A DNA stretch of 5,804 bases, from positions 1-5,804 of the forward strand of contig CAKVNP010000154.1 of the NCBI GenBank assembly GCA_934777095.1. Direction: 5' to 3'. A model generated the notes under the pieces. That model worked only from the letters and a program-made list of their open reading frames with translations, had not been told where the DNA came from and searched no databases. Source of the DNA: an uncultured Clostridium sp. GTDB taxonomy: Bacteria > Bacillota > Clostridia > Clostridiales > Clostridiaceae. The translations under genes and the position numbers were made by a program. Position 1 is the stretch's first letter, and every line of letters begins with the position of its first letter. Shown one piece after another: positions 1 through 5,804 of the stretch.

Positions 1-360
1 AGTTAAATCATAATCACCATCTTCAATTTTCACTATTATCCCAGGACCTTCTACAATAGTTCCCCCTGCTAAAGTATTATATACTACTAGTTGTGATTTC
101 ATATCTTCAACAATGTTTGTATTGCTATATTGATGACTATTGTTATAACTCTCAAGTTTTTCTTTTAAGTTATAGTTTTCTTCTTTCAAATCTCCCACCG
201 TTTCATATAAAGCTGTTCTTTCTTCTGCTGCATCTTTATATTGTTGTGTATTCATGTTAAATATATTTGAAGAAGAATTATAAGTAAACTTAAGAGATAA
301 AGTTATTCCAATAATCAAAAAGGCAATAAAGATAAGAAACTTATCTCTAAAGTTTTTCAT
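1..360 (-). CDS. DUF881 family membrane-anchored protein (second copy, C-terminus cut by window edge)
   Basis: The first 120 residues are visible and the frame is still open at the window edge. Translating the minus strand from the ATG at 360 gives a short basic N-terminus (MKNFRDK), one hydrophobic segment at about residues 8-23, and a polar, Glu/Lys-rich, probable coiled-coil stretch at about 40-72. The beginning of a DUF881 domain follows at about 98-113, with the family-like segment TIVEGPGIIVKIEDG. The layout matches the other DUF881 protein at 727-1443, whose equivalent segment is VKGPGIVITL. The ATG follows the DUF1290 stop codon with no gap (TAGATG), and its ribosome site GAGGTG lies inside the end of that gene, so the two are probably translationally coupled. 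DUF881 proteins (YlxW and YlxX in Bacillus) sit in division clusters but have no firmly assigned biochemical function. The family call is firm; the full length (usually about 230-250 residues) cannot be seen. Confidence 0.88.
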   Translation of the reverse strand, partial: MKNFRDKFLIFIAFLIIGITLSLKFTYNSSSNIFNMNTQQYKDAAEERTALYETVGDLKEENYNLKEKLESYNNSHQYSNTNIVEDMKSQLVVYNTLAGGTIVEGPGIIVKIEDGDYDLT

Positions 361-711
361 CTAATCACCTCTTTTTTTATTTCGTAACTTTTCTAAAAGT
401 ACTCTTCTGATTACTGCAAAGTTATCAAAAATTCTGCTACCGAATACTATTACTGCTGCAATATAAATTGGAATTCCTAATTTATCTCCTAAAAATGCCA
501 TTGCTGCAGCAAGCAGCGCATTTCCAAAGAAACCAGATATAAAAATATCAGGCTGAAAATTTTTAGATAATGTAGCTTTTAGCGCTCCAAATACAGAATC
601 CAAACAAGCAAGTACTGCTACAGATAAATAAGGAGAAAAACTATCTGGAATATTTATATCAAATAATAGCCCTAATAACACCCCTACTAATAAACCTATA
701 AATGCTATCAT
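361..711 (-). CDS. sbp: DUF1290 small basic membrane protein (Sbp family)
   Basis: This 116-residue protein is of normal length for the Sbp/DUF1290 family. It is very hydrophobic, with probable membrane segments at about residues 2-17, 27-45, 56-75 and 79-92, and a basic C-terminal tail (IRRVLLEKLRNKKRGD). Family-typical stretches are SPYLSVAVLACLDSVFGALKA (residues 26-46), the GFFGN turn near 60, LGDKLG near 74-79 and FGSRIFDNFAVIRR near 90-103. The ATG at 711 is preceded by AAAGGGG with a 6-base spacer. The gene starts 15 bases after one DUF881 gene and abuts the next. In Bacillus, sbp lies in the dcw cluster beside ylxW and ylxX, upstream of ftsA and ftsZ. Its biochemical role is not established. 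A membrane partner role for the flanking DUF881 proteins is my inference from the sandwich arrangement. The family assignment is secure; the symbol is carried over from Bacillus. Confidence 0.94.
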   Translation of the reverse strand: MIAFIGLLVGVLLGLLFDINIPDSFSPYLSVAVLACLDSVFGALKATLSKNFQPDIFISGFFGNALLAAAMAFLGDKLGIPIYIAAVIVFGSRIFDNFAVIRRVLLEKLRNKKRGD

Positions 712-726
712 AACTTTCCCCTTTCA

Positions 727-1443
727 CTACTCTGTTGGAATAATATAATCAGATCTTAAAGTCTGAGTAGTTTTTCCAATTACTATTTCATCACTTTGCT
801 TAACATCACTGTTATAATTTTTTAATTTTGAAGTTTCCAATGAACCACCATAATTAACACCAACGCTTAATTTTGATTTATCGCCAATAGCTTTGATCAC
901 TATTTCTCCACTTGGGTCAACTCTTCCTGCTGATCCAATAGAAATTGATGAACCTGCATTTTTAATTCCAGTCTGCGGCGTAATTCTTATATCATTAATT
1001 GAAATAGCCTCTGCCCTTGAATACCATAACAAATTCACGATAAACACTAATTCATTTTCTGTCATAGCTCCACTACTATCTGCTGTAGTAGAACCGAATA
1101 TTGATGTTTTAGGAGTTAAAGTGATTACTATCCCCGGCCCCTTAACATCTAATAAACCTAATTGCATTCTTGCGTTATCAAGATTCTTTTTAATTTCCCC
1201 TTCCAACTCACCTTCAGCTGCTGCATTTTCCTCCAAAGTTTTAATTTCTTCAGATAACTGTGCATTAGCCTCAACAAGTTCTTCTTTTTCTTTCTTTAAA
1301 CTTTCTATTTCAGCAAGAATATCAGTATTTTCATAAATAGTAGTATCCTGCTGCTTACTTAAAAGCTTAAATTGATAAGTTAATAAGAATCCTAAAAGGG
1401 CACAAACTATTGCAACAACGATTTGGGACAATACTCTTTTCAA
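727..1443 (-). CDS. DUF881 family membrane-anchored coiled-coil protein (YlxW/YlxX-like)
   Basis: This is a complete 238-residue protein, normal for DUF881. It has one N-terminal membrane segment (about residues 7-24) with the bulk probably outside the cell. A Glu/Lys-rich probable coiled coil follows at about 40-92. The DUF881 domain runs from about 97 to the end, with KGPGIVITL at 101-109, ELVFIVNLLWYSRAEAISIN at 131-150, a stretch reading IVIKAIGDKSKL at 181-192 and a GG turn near 199-200. The start is TTG, not ATG. It is supported by AGGAGG (1451-1456 on this strand) exactly 7 bases upstream, and by the fact that the membrane segment begins directly after it. Only 16 bases separate it from ftsQ, so the two are co-transcribed. 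The position after divIB matches ylxW in Bacillus. Its function is unknown. An extracytoplasmic role at the septum is inferred from the topology and the division-gene context. Confidence 0.92.
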   Translation of the reverse strand: MKRVLSQIVVAIVCALLGFLLTYQFKLLSKQQDTTIYENTDILAEIESLKKEKEELVEANAQLSEEIKTLEENAAAEGELEGEIKKNLDNARMQLGLLDVKGPGIVITLTPKTSIFGSTTADSSGAMTENELVFIVNLLWYSRAEAISINDIRITPQTGIKNAGSSISIGSAGRVDPSGEIVIKAIGDKSKLSVGVNYGGSLETSKLKNYNSDVKQSDEIVIGKTTQTLRSDYIIPTE

Positions 1444-1450
1444 TCTAACT

Positions 1451-1456
1451 CCTCCT
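1451..1456 (-). promoter_or_regulatory. Shine-Dalgarno that fixes the TTG start of the DUF881 gene
   Basis: AGGAGG on the minus strand ends 7 bases before the TTG at 1443. No ATG or GTG near the N-terminus has comparable support, so this site decides the unusual start codon. It lies in the 16-base gap after the ftsQ stop codon. Confidence 0.85.
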
Positions 1457-1459
1457 AAA

Positions 1460-2209
1460 TTATTCTTTCTTTATTATTGGATTTCCTTCATAACTAACAT
1501 TTATATATCCTTTTGTTAGTCCGATAGTTTCATTCATCATAATGTTGTAAACTTCATTCATTTTAGTATGCAGGCCGCTTTCATCACCAAAGATAATTTC
1601 CACTTCTCCCATATAACCTTTTATATTGGCTACGTTAGAAATATCAAGAGTATTCAATTTTAATTCCTCTGTATTTTGCTCAATATAAGGATAAAATGTT
1701 TTTAATACACTTGAATATTTTCCATTATCATCAAGGGAATCCCCTACTTTTTTTCCTTCTACGCTTAAGCCTTTAATTTCAACCATTTTTTCATTATACA
1801 CTGTATCACTTATTTCTAAGATATCGGCTCTTTCATTTAAAATATAATAGTTTTTATTATAAGCTATGTAATATATCGGTGCTTCTTCATTTACAGTAAC
1901 TTTTAATTTATTAATGCCTGCTATTTCAATATCTACTGACTTAAAATATTTATTTGAAAGAAGCTTCTCTTTTATTTCTTTCCTTTTTACTAGAAAAATA
2001 TTTTTACCAATTTCTCCATCAGTAACTTTTTTTATACTACTTAGTGTTACATCTGTAGCTCCTGCTATTTCAATCTTACTTATATTGAAAATAGGTGCTT
2101 GGGTAAAAAATATCGTAACTGTTATAACAACAATTGTTATAGTCATAAAAAAACGTCTACGCGCTTTTTTTCTCTTCTTTTTTCTTATATATTCCTTTAC
2201 TTCACTCAT
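1460..2209 (-). CDS. ftsQ: Cell division protein FtsQ/DivIB
   Basis: This 249-residue bitopic membrane protein has the DivIB/FtsQ layout. A strongly basic cytoplasmic N-terminus (KKKRKKARRR at 11-19 or so) is followed by one membrane segment at about 20-37. An extracellular POTRA domain begins with FNISKIEIAG at 41-50 and runs to about 109, containing the typical NKYFKSVDIEI...KLKVTVNEEAP pattern. A beta-rich FtsQ/DivIB domain follows to about 240. FtsQ/DivIB scaffolds the divisome with FtsL/DivIC and FtsB and helps control septal synthesis. A probable promoter lies about 35-60 bases upstream, so ftsQ probably leads the transcription unit with the DUF881 and DUF1290 genes. The ATG at 2209 has only a weak ribosome site, GGAG 11 bases upstream, and an out-of-frame ATG lies 7 bases before it. 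The sequence is poorly conserved, as usual for this family, so the call rests on the architecture, the POTRA start and the context. Confidence 0.92.
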   Translation of the reverse strand: MSEVKEYIRKKKRKKARRRFFMTITIVVITVTIFFTQAPIFNISKIEIAGATDVTLSSIKKVTDGEIGKNIFLVKRKEIKEKLLSNKYFKSVDIEIAGINKLKVTVNEEAPIYYIAYNKNYYILNERADILEISDTVYNEKMVEIKGLSVEGKKVGDSLDDNGKYSSVLKTFYPYIEQNTEELKLNTLDISNVANIKGYMGEVEIIFGDESGLHTKMNEVYNIMMNETIGLTKGYINVSYEGNPIIKKE

Positions 2210-2241
2210 TTTTCATTCTTCTCCACATATTGTCTATTACT

Positions 2242-2270
2242 ATCATAACATTTTACGTATAATATTTCAT
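2242..2270 (-). promoter_or_regulatory. Probable sigma-A-type promoter for ftsQ and downstream genes
   Basis: On the minus strand an extended -10 element, TGTTATGAT (2242-2250; TATGAT matches TATAAT at five of six positions), lies 17 bases after ATGAAA (2265-2270), which matches TTGACA at four of six. Transcription would start near 2235, about 25 bases before the ftsQ ATG. The spacer contains the small palindrome TACGTA. It sits directly downstream of a terminator-like hairpin, which makes a real promoter more likely. Background AT-richness makes chance matches common, so confidence is moderate. Confidence 0.45.
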
Positions 2271-2283
2271 TAAATTTTATTAG

Positions 2284-2332
2284 AAATTAAATGAAAAGAG
2301 CCATATCAAAATAAATTTAGATACAGCACTTT
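2284..2332 (-). terminator. Probable intrinsic terminator after ftsW
   Basis: The minus strand reads AAAGTGCTGTATC (2332-2320), a 12-base loop region, then GATATGGCTCTTT (2307-2295). These arms pair over 13 positions with one T-T mismatch and two G-U wobbles. Three more A-T pairs are possible inside the loop region. A T-rich tail (TTTCATTTAATTT, ending near 2284) follows. The hairpin begins 8 bases after the ftsW stop codon. The stem is AT-rich and the T run is interrupted, so termination may be partial. Confidence 0.55.
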
Positions 2333-2340
2333 AATAACTT

Positions 2341-3465
2341 CTATTCTATTTTACCTTCCACTTGACGGGATATGTTTAACAAGATTCCCATTGCCGTCAA
2401 ATTAATTACTAAGGATGTACCCCCGCAACTGATAAACGGCATTGGAACACCAGTAACAGGCATTGATCCTGTTACAACTGCTATATTTATTATTGCCTGC
2501 ACCGCAATAATAGAGGTAATACCTGTAGCAAGTAATTTTCCATAAGTATCTTTTGCTTTAATTGCAACTTTTATTCCACGCCAGATAAATATTACAAATA
2601 ATGCTATTACAAATAAGCAGCCAATTAATCCTAATTCTTCACCAATAATGGCAAAAATAAAGTCATTATGAGGTTCTGGCATATAAAGAATCTTCTGCCT
2701 TGACTGTCCAAGACCTAAGCCAGTAATTCCGCCTGAACCCAATGCATAAAATGATTGTATCAGCTGATATCCATCTCCAGCAGCATCCTTCCAAGGATTT
2801 GTAAAATTAAGCATTCTAGCTCTTCTATAATCTGAACTAAAAATAAAAAACAGTGCTAAAGTCAATAAAGCTGGAAATACTATTCCGAATAGATGTTTAA
2901 TCCTTCCTCCAGCAACGAAAAGTAAAATAAATGTTACTATCATTATTATAGCAGCAATACTTAAATTCTTTTCCGCTAGAACCATGGCTGCAAAAATACC
3001 TGCAACGCCTAAATAAGGTACAATTCCTTTCCAAAACTCCTTAATTCCATCACCTTTAAGGTCTATACTCATAGCTAAGAATAATACCACTACATATTTA
3101 GCTAGCTCTGAAGGCTGAAATGATAATGCTCCAATTTGTATCCATCTTTTCGCCCCATTTACTGCAGGGAAAAAGAAAACTGCAAATAAGAGTGGTATTG
3201 TGATAATCAGAAGTTTGGTAGTTAAGCTTCGAAGCCTATGATAATCAAATTTTATCATAAACGCCATTGCTATTAATCCAATTACAGTGAACAACGATTG
3301 CCTCTTTAAATAGTACATACTGTCATTATTATGAAACATAGCATAGAAAGAGCTTGCAGAGTAAACCATCACTATTCCAACCGCTAATAAGATAAATAGT
3401 GTATATAAAATCCCGTAATCTACATCTCCAAGTCTTATCTTTTCTTTGGGTTTATTAAAAATCAT
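2341..3465 (-). CDS. ftsW: SEDS peptidoglycan polymerase FtsW (SpoVE-like)
   Basis: This 374-residue polytopic protein of the SEDS family (FtsW/RodA/SpoVE) has about ten membrane segments. SEDS proteins polymerise lipid II into glycan strands with a partner class B penicillin-binding protein. Conserved stretches (numbered from this start) are GAKRWIQIG...FQPSELAK at about 104-123, NPWKDAAGDGYQ near 223-234, PEPHNDFIFAIIGEELG at 263-279, and GVPMPFISCGGTS at 339-351. The Asp in HNDF (residue 268) matches the proposed catalytic aspartate in the large extracellular loop. The usual QPDLGT-like stretch reads AEKNLSIA here. Two ATGs lie close together: the first (3471) is only 1 base from AAGGAGG, the second (3465) is 7 bases away, so I chose the second. 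A 17-base gap links it to mraY. Whether it serves vegetative division (FtsW) or spore cortex synthesis (SpoVE) cannot be told from sequence alone; in clostridia one dcw gene often carries either name. Confidence 0.95.
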   Translation of the reverse strand: MIFNKPKEKIRLGDVDYGILYTLFILLAVGIVMVYSASSFYAMFHNNDSMYYLKRQSLFTVIGLIAMAFMIKFDYHRLRSLTTKLLIITIPLLFAVFFFPAVNGAKRWIQIGALSFQPSELAKYVVVLFLAMSIDLKGDGIKEFWKGIVPYLGVAGIFAAMVLAEKNLSIAAIIMIVTFILLFVAGGRIKHLFGIVFPALLTLALFFIFSSDYRRARMLNFTNPWKDAAGDGYQLIQSFYALGSGGITGLGLGQSRQKILYMPEPHNDFIFAIIGEELGLIGCLFVIALFVIFIWRGIKVAIKAKDTYGKLLATGITSIIAVQAIINIAVVTGSMPVTGVPMPFISCGGTSLVINLTAMGILLNISRQVEGKIE

Positions 3466-3472
3466 AGGCATT

Positions 3473-3479
3473 CCTCCTT
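3473..3479 (-). promoter_or_regulatory. Shine-Dalgarno that decides the ftsW start
   Basis: AAGGAGG on the minus strand sits in the 17-base gap between mraY and ftsW. It is 1 base before the ATG at 3471 but 7 bases before the ATG at 3465. Normal spacing is about 5-9 bases, so initiation at 3465 is favoured, trimming two residues (Met-Pro) from the longest reading. Confidence 0.8.
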
Positions 3480-3482
3480 ATA

Positions 3483-4442
3483 TTAAAGCGCCATAAACCC
3501 TACAATACATAAAAGTGCTGTGATAACTGAAAATACTGTTACTATTTTAACTTCACTCCATCCACATTGTTCAAAATGATGGTGGACTGGAGCCATTTTG
3601 AATACTCTTTTGCCTCTTAATTTAAATGATGTAACTTGTATGATAACTGATAAAGCTTCAAATACATAAATTCCACCAGCAATTACAATTAATAAAGGCT
3701 GTTCTAATATTATTGCAATGGCTGCAACTGCACCACCAATTGCAAGTGATCCTGTATCACCCATAAATATTTTAGCAGGGTATGCATTATATTTTAAGAA
3801 TCCTAAAAGACCACCTATCATTGTAACGCAGAATACTGCTAAAGAAGTTTCTTTCATTATAAAGCATACTACTGCGAAGAAAGTTAATACTAAAACTGAT
3901 ACAGAAGATGCTAAACCATCTAGACCATCAGTTAAGTTAACCGCATTTGTTGTTGCTGCATATACTAAGATTACAAATGGAATATATAATATTCCTAGAG
4001 GTATTTTAATTTCTGTAAAAGGAATTATAACCCCTGTACCTAAATATTTATATCCGTAATATGCAAGCCCGCCTGAAAAGATAAGTAAAAGAATCATCTT
4101 TTGAGGAGCTGTCAACCCTTCGCTCTGCTTCTTAATTATTTTTAGGATGTCATCTAAGAATCCGATAAATCCAAAAGCTAAAAGTGCATATAAAGCTATC
4201 ATTCCTTTATCATTCCACTTAAACCCCATAAGAAGCATAACAATTAACGTTGAAAGAAGGAAAATAACTCCTCCCATTGTTGGTGTGCCAGCCTTTTTTA
4301 AATGACTTTGCGGCCCTTCTTCTCTAATATTTTGGCCAAATTTTAATCTTCTCAGCATTGGAATTGCTATCGGCCCTAATATTAATGAAATTACTAAAGC
4401 TAATACAAAAGCTATAGTTAAATTAGATGTGATAATATTCAT
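3483..4442 (-). CDS. mraY: Phospho-N-acetylmuramoyl-pentapeptide transferase MraY
   Basis: MraY transfers phospho-MurNAc-pentapeptide from UDP to undecaprenyl phosphate, making lipid I on the inner face of the membrane. The protein is 319 residues from this start (324 from the ATG at 4457), normal for the family, with about ten membrane segments. Numbered from this start, it shows [16 protein letters not shown] (43-58), the Asp pair in FLDDILK (97-98), [10 protein letters not shown] (169-178), FMGDTGS with Asp229, and the VHHHFE histidines (287-289). These match the Mg2+ and nucleotide-binding residues of MraY, so it should be active. The start is uncertain. The ATG at 4442 has GGGGG 8 bases upstream and gives an N-terminus of usual length. 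The ATG at 4457 has no close ribosome site, because the strong Shine-Dalgarno lies 28 bases away behind a hairpin. It follows murF by 42-57 bases and precedes ftsW by 17, in one probable operon. Confidence 0.97.
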   Translation of the reverse strand: MNIITSNLTIAFVLALVISLILGPIAIPMLRRLKFGQNIREEGPQSHLKKAGTPTMGGVIFLLSTLIVMLLMGFKWNDKGMIALYALLAFGFIGFLDDILKIIKKQSEGLTAPQKMILLLIFSGGLAYYGYKYLGTGVIIPFTEIKIPLGILYIPFVILVYAATTNAVNLTDGLDGLASSVSVLVLTFFAVVCFIMKETSLAVFCVTMIGGLLGFLKYNAYPAKIFMGDTGSLAIGGAVAAIAIILEQPLLIVIAGGIYVFEALSVIIQVTSFKLRGKRVFKMAPVHHHFEQCGWSEVKIVTVFSVITALLCIVGFMAL

Positions 4443-4459
4443 TATTTTATCCCCCATTT

Positions 4460-4485
4460 TACACTGCCTGCTAACAGGCAGTACA
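4460..4485 (-). promoter_or_regulatory. GC-rich RNA hairpin between the mraY Shine-Dalgarno and its start codon
   Basis: The minus strand reads ACTGCCTG, loop TTAG, CAGGCAGT (4482-4463), a perfect 8-base-pair stem. It extends by two G-U wobbles and one U-A pair to 4485-4460. The outer pairs use the last bases of the AAGGAGGTG motif. No T run follows on either strand, so it is not an intrinsic terminator. It could bring the upstream Shine-Dalgarno near the ATG at 4457, act as a translational control element, or be an RNA processing or stability structure. The hairpin itself is clear; its role is not. Confidence 0.7.
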
Positions 4486-4492
4486 CCTCCTT
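4484..4492 (-). promoter_or_regulatory. Strong Shine-Dalgarno with unusual spacing upstream of mraY
   Basis: AAGGAGGTG on the minus strand is a near-perfect anti-Shine-Dalgarno complement. It lies 8 bases past the murF stop codon. No ATG follows at normal distance: the first ATG (4457) is 28 bases beyond GGAGG and the second (4442) is 43. Only CTG codons lie close (4481 and 4477), together with a GTG overlapping the motif itself. Confidence 0.7.
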
Positions 4493-4499
4493 CGTAATA

Positions 4500-5804
4500 T
4501 TAAATTTTATTTAGTGCATCGACTATATCTTCGAATTTCATTCCTCTAGATGCTTTAACTAAAACAATATCTCCCTTGGAAATAACATTTTTTAAATCAT
4601 CTATACATTCTTGCTTAGTTTTATATGTTTTGATTTCATTTCCACCAAAACCTGCGGCAAAATTTTCTATATTTTCTCCTACTGCAACTAGTAGATCTGA
4701 TTTAGTCCCTGCATATGCACCAATTTCTGTATGTGCTTCACTTGATTTAGTTCCAAGCTCATACATATCACCTAAAATTGCAACTTTTCTTCCTTCTGTA
4801 TATGTATTTAATACATCTAAAGAAGATTTCATTGAGTCTGGACTTGCATTATAGCAGTCACTGATAATAGTAATATTATCCTTCTTAATTACTTGTAGTC
4901 TCATTGAAGTAGCTTCAAGATTCTTCACTCCTGCAGCCATTTGATCTAAAGTAACACCTAATCCATCTGCTAAAGCAATCGCAAGCATTCCATTTAATAC
5001 ATTATGCTTTCCTGCCATTGGCAATTTGAAAGTTTTTTCTCTTGAACCAAGGTGAGCAGTAAATTCTGTTTCATCTTCTCTTAATATAATATTAGAAGCG
5101 TAAACATCATATTCATGATTATATCCAATTTTTTCAACTTTATAACTTGTAGACTCTATATTTTTAAGTTTATCATCTTCTCCATTTACCACTAAGACAT
5201 TATCATTTCCGAAAAATTCAACTATTTCCATCTTAGCTTTTAAGATATTCTCCTGAGTCTTTAAGTTTTCTAAATGAGATAATCCTATATTTGTTATTGC
5301 TGCCATATCAGGTCTTGCTGTTTCTGCTAAATTTCTAATTTCACCTAAATCACTCATCCCCATTTCAAGCACAGCAATATCATAACTTTTATCCATTTGT
5401 AGTATCATTAACGGAAGTCCTATTTCACTATTAAAGTTACCTTTAGTTTTGAAAACTTTATATTTTTCACTAAGCAGTGCAGCTATTAGGTCTTTTGTAG
5501 AAGTCTTACCTGTTGAGCCAGTAACACCAATAACTTTAATATCTAGACTATTTCTATAAAAATTAGCTAGTCTCATAAGAGCTTTCACAGTTTTATCAAC
5601 CTTGATAATTACACCTTTACCTTCTGCATCCTTGATATCAAAATTCACTTCATCAACAACTGCTATAGATGCACCTTTTTCAAGGGCCTCTACAGCAACA
5701 TCATTGGCATTGAATCTTTCTCCTTTAATTGCAAAGAAGATACAATTCTTAGTTATTTTTCTATTATCAATACATGCTTCCGTAAAATCATGGCAGCCAT
5801 TATC
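4500..5804 (-). CDS. murF: UDP-MurNAc-tripeptide--D-alanyl-D-alanine ligase MurF (N-terminus cut by window edge)
   Basis: MurF is a cytoplasmic ATP-dependent ligase that adds D-Ala-D-Ala to UDP-MurNAc-tripeptide, giving the pentapeptide used by MraY. The frame is open to the right edge, with 434 residues visible. Given the usual 450-460, about 20 N-terminal residues are missing. The GTG at 5648 is an internal valine: the 52 upstream codons encode the N-terminal Mur ligase fold, including IDNRKITKNCIFFAIKGERF. Other visible features, numbered from the window edge, are the ATP-binding loop GVTGSTGKTS (93-102), EMGMSDLGEI and TNIGLSHLENL in the central domain, KAKMEI with a candidate carbamylated lysine, DCYNASPDSM (a MurF signature), LGDMYELG...EAH, and KASRGMKFEDIV near the C-terminus. 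All key motifs are intact. The order murF-mraY-ftsW fits a dcw operon; murE would be expected upstream, outside the window. Confidence 0.97.
   Translation of the reverse strand, partial: DNGCHDFTEACIDNRKITKNCIFFAIKGERFNANDVAVEALEKGASIAVVDEVNFDIKDAEGKGVIIKVDKTVKALMRLANFYRNSLDIKVIGVTGSTGKTSTKDLIAALLSEKYKVFKTKGNFNSEIGLPLMILQMDKSYDIAVLEMGMSDLGEIRNLAETARPDMAAITNIGLSHLENLKTQENILKAKMEIVEFFGNDNVLVVNGEDDKLKNIESTSYKVEKIGYNHEYDVYASNIILREDETEFTAHLGSREKTFKLPMAGKHNVLNGMLAIALADGLGVTLDQMAAGVKNLEATSMRLQVIKKDNITIISDCYNASPDSMKSSLDVLNTYTEGRKVAILGDMYELGTKSSEAHTEIGAYAGTKSDLLVAVGENIENFAAGFGGNEIKTYKTKQECIDDLKNVISKGDIVLVKASRGMKFEDIVDALNKI

Noticed and set aside
893..1336. Plus-strand open frame of 147 codons
   Set aside because: It lies antisense to the DUF881 gene, has a low-complexity Ser/Leu/Ile composition and no recognisable domain.
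1914..2273. Plus-strand open frame of 119 codons
   Set aside because: It is antisense to ftsQ; its hydrophobic, Phe/Ile-rich composition reflects the Lys/Glu-rich codons on the other strand.
2210..2340. A remnant of murG or another small gene between ftsW and ftsQ
   Set aside because: The stretch is only about 130 bases, very AT-rich, and I see no MurG-like sequence in it; the hairpin and promoter account for most of it.
3718..4059. Plus-strand open frame of 113 codons
   Set aside because: It lies wholly inside mraY on the opposite strand and shows no family features.
4460..4485. The mraY leader hairpin as an intrinsic terminator or mobile-element end
   Set aside because: No T run follows on either strand, no partner copy or target duplication is seen, and the flanking genes are intact.
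4576..4854. Plus-strand open frame of 92 codons
   Set aside because: It is antisense to the highly conserved C-terminal part of murF, with no supporting features.
4500..5648. A complete shorter MurF starting at the GTG at 5648
   Set aside because: The same frame continues upstream to the window edge with 52 more codons that match the N-terminal Mur ligase domain, so GTG is an internal valine codon.

Overview
This AT-rich window carries seven protein genes, all on the minus strand. It is part of a division-and-cell-wall (dcw) cluster of a low-GC Gram-positive bacterium, most likely Clostridium sensu lato. That assignment rests on the AT-rich codon use, strong AGGAGG-type ribosome sites, a TTG start, DivIB-type FtsQ, and the pairing of DUF881 with DUF1290 (Sbp) genes. 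It is inferred from protein character and gene order, not from a database match.

Read in the direction of transcription (high to low coordinates), the first block is murF (cut by the right edge, 4500-5804), mraY (3483 to about 4442) and ftsW/spoVE (2341-3465). MurF completes UDP-MurNAc-pentapeptide in the cytoplasm. MraY loads it onto undecaprenyl phosphate to give lipid I. The SEDS protein FtsW polymerises the finished lipid II at the septum or the spore cortex. The MurG step between MraY and FtsW has no gene here.

The ftsW-ftsQ gap (about 130 bp) is the only sizeable intergenic region. It holds a probable intrinsic terminator just after ftsW and a plausible sigma-A-type promoter just before ftsQ, so the cluster probably splits into two transcription units here. 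This is also the place where murG (and murB) sit in Bacillus-type clusters.

The second block is ftsQ/divIB (1460-2209), a DUF881 gene (727-1443, TTG start), a DUF1290 small basic protein gene (361-711), and a second DUF881 gene (1-360, cut by the left edge). The genes are 0 to 16 bp apart, and all four products look membrane-anchored. FtsQ is a divisome scaffold; the DUF881 and DUF1290 proteins are conserved division-cluster neighbours of unknown or poorly defined role.

The gene content is conventional, and I see no mobile element, CRISPR array, RNA gene or defence system. The most unusual sequence is the murF-mraY junction, where a near-perfect Shine-Dalgarno is separated from the mraY start codons by a strong GC-rich hairpin.
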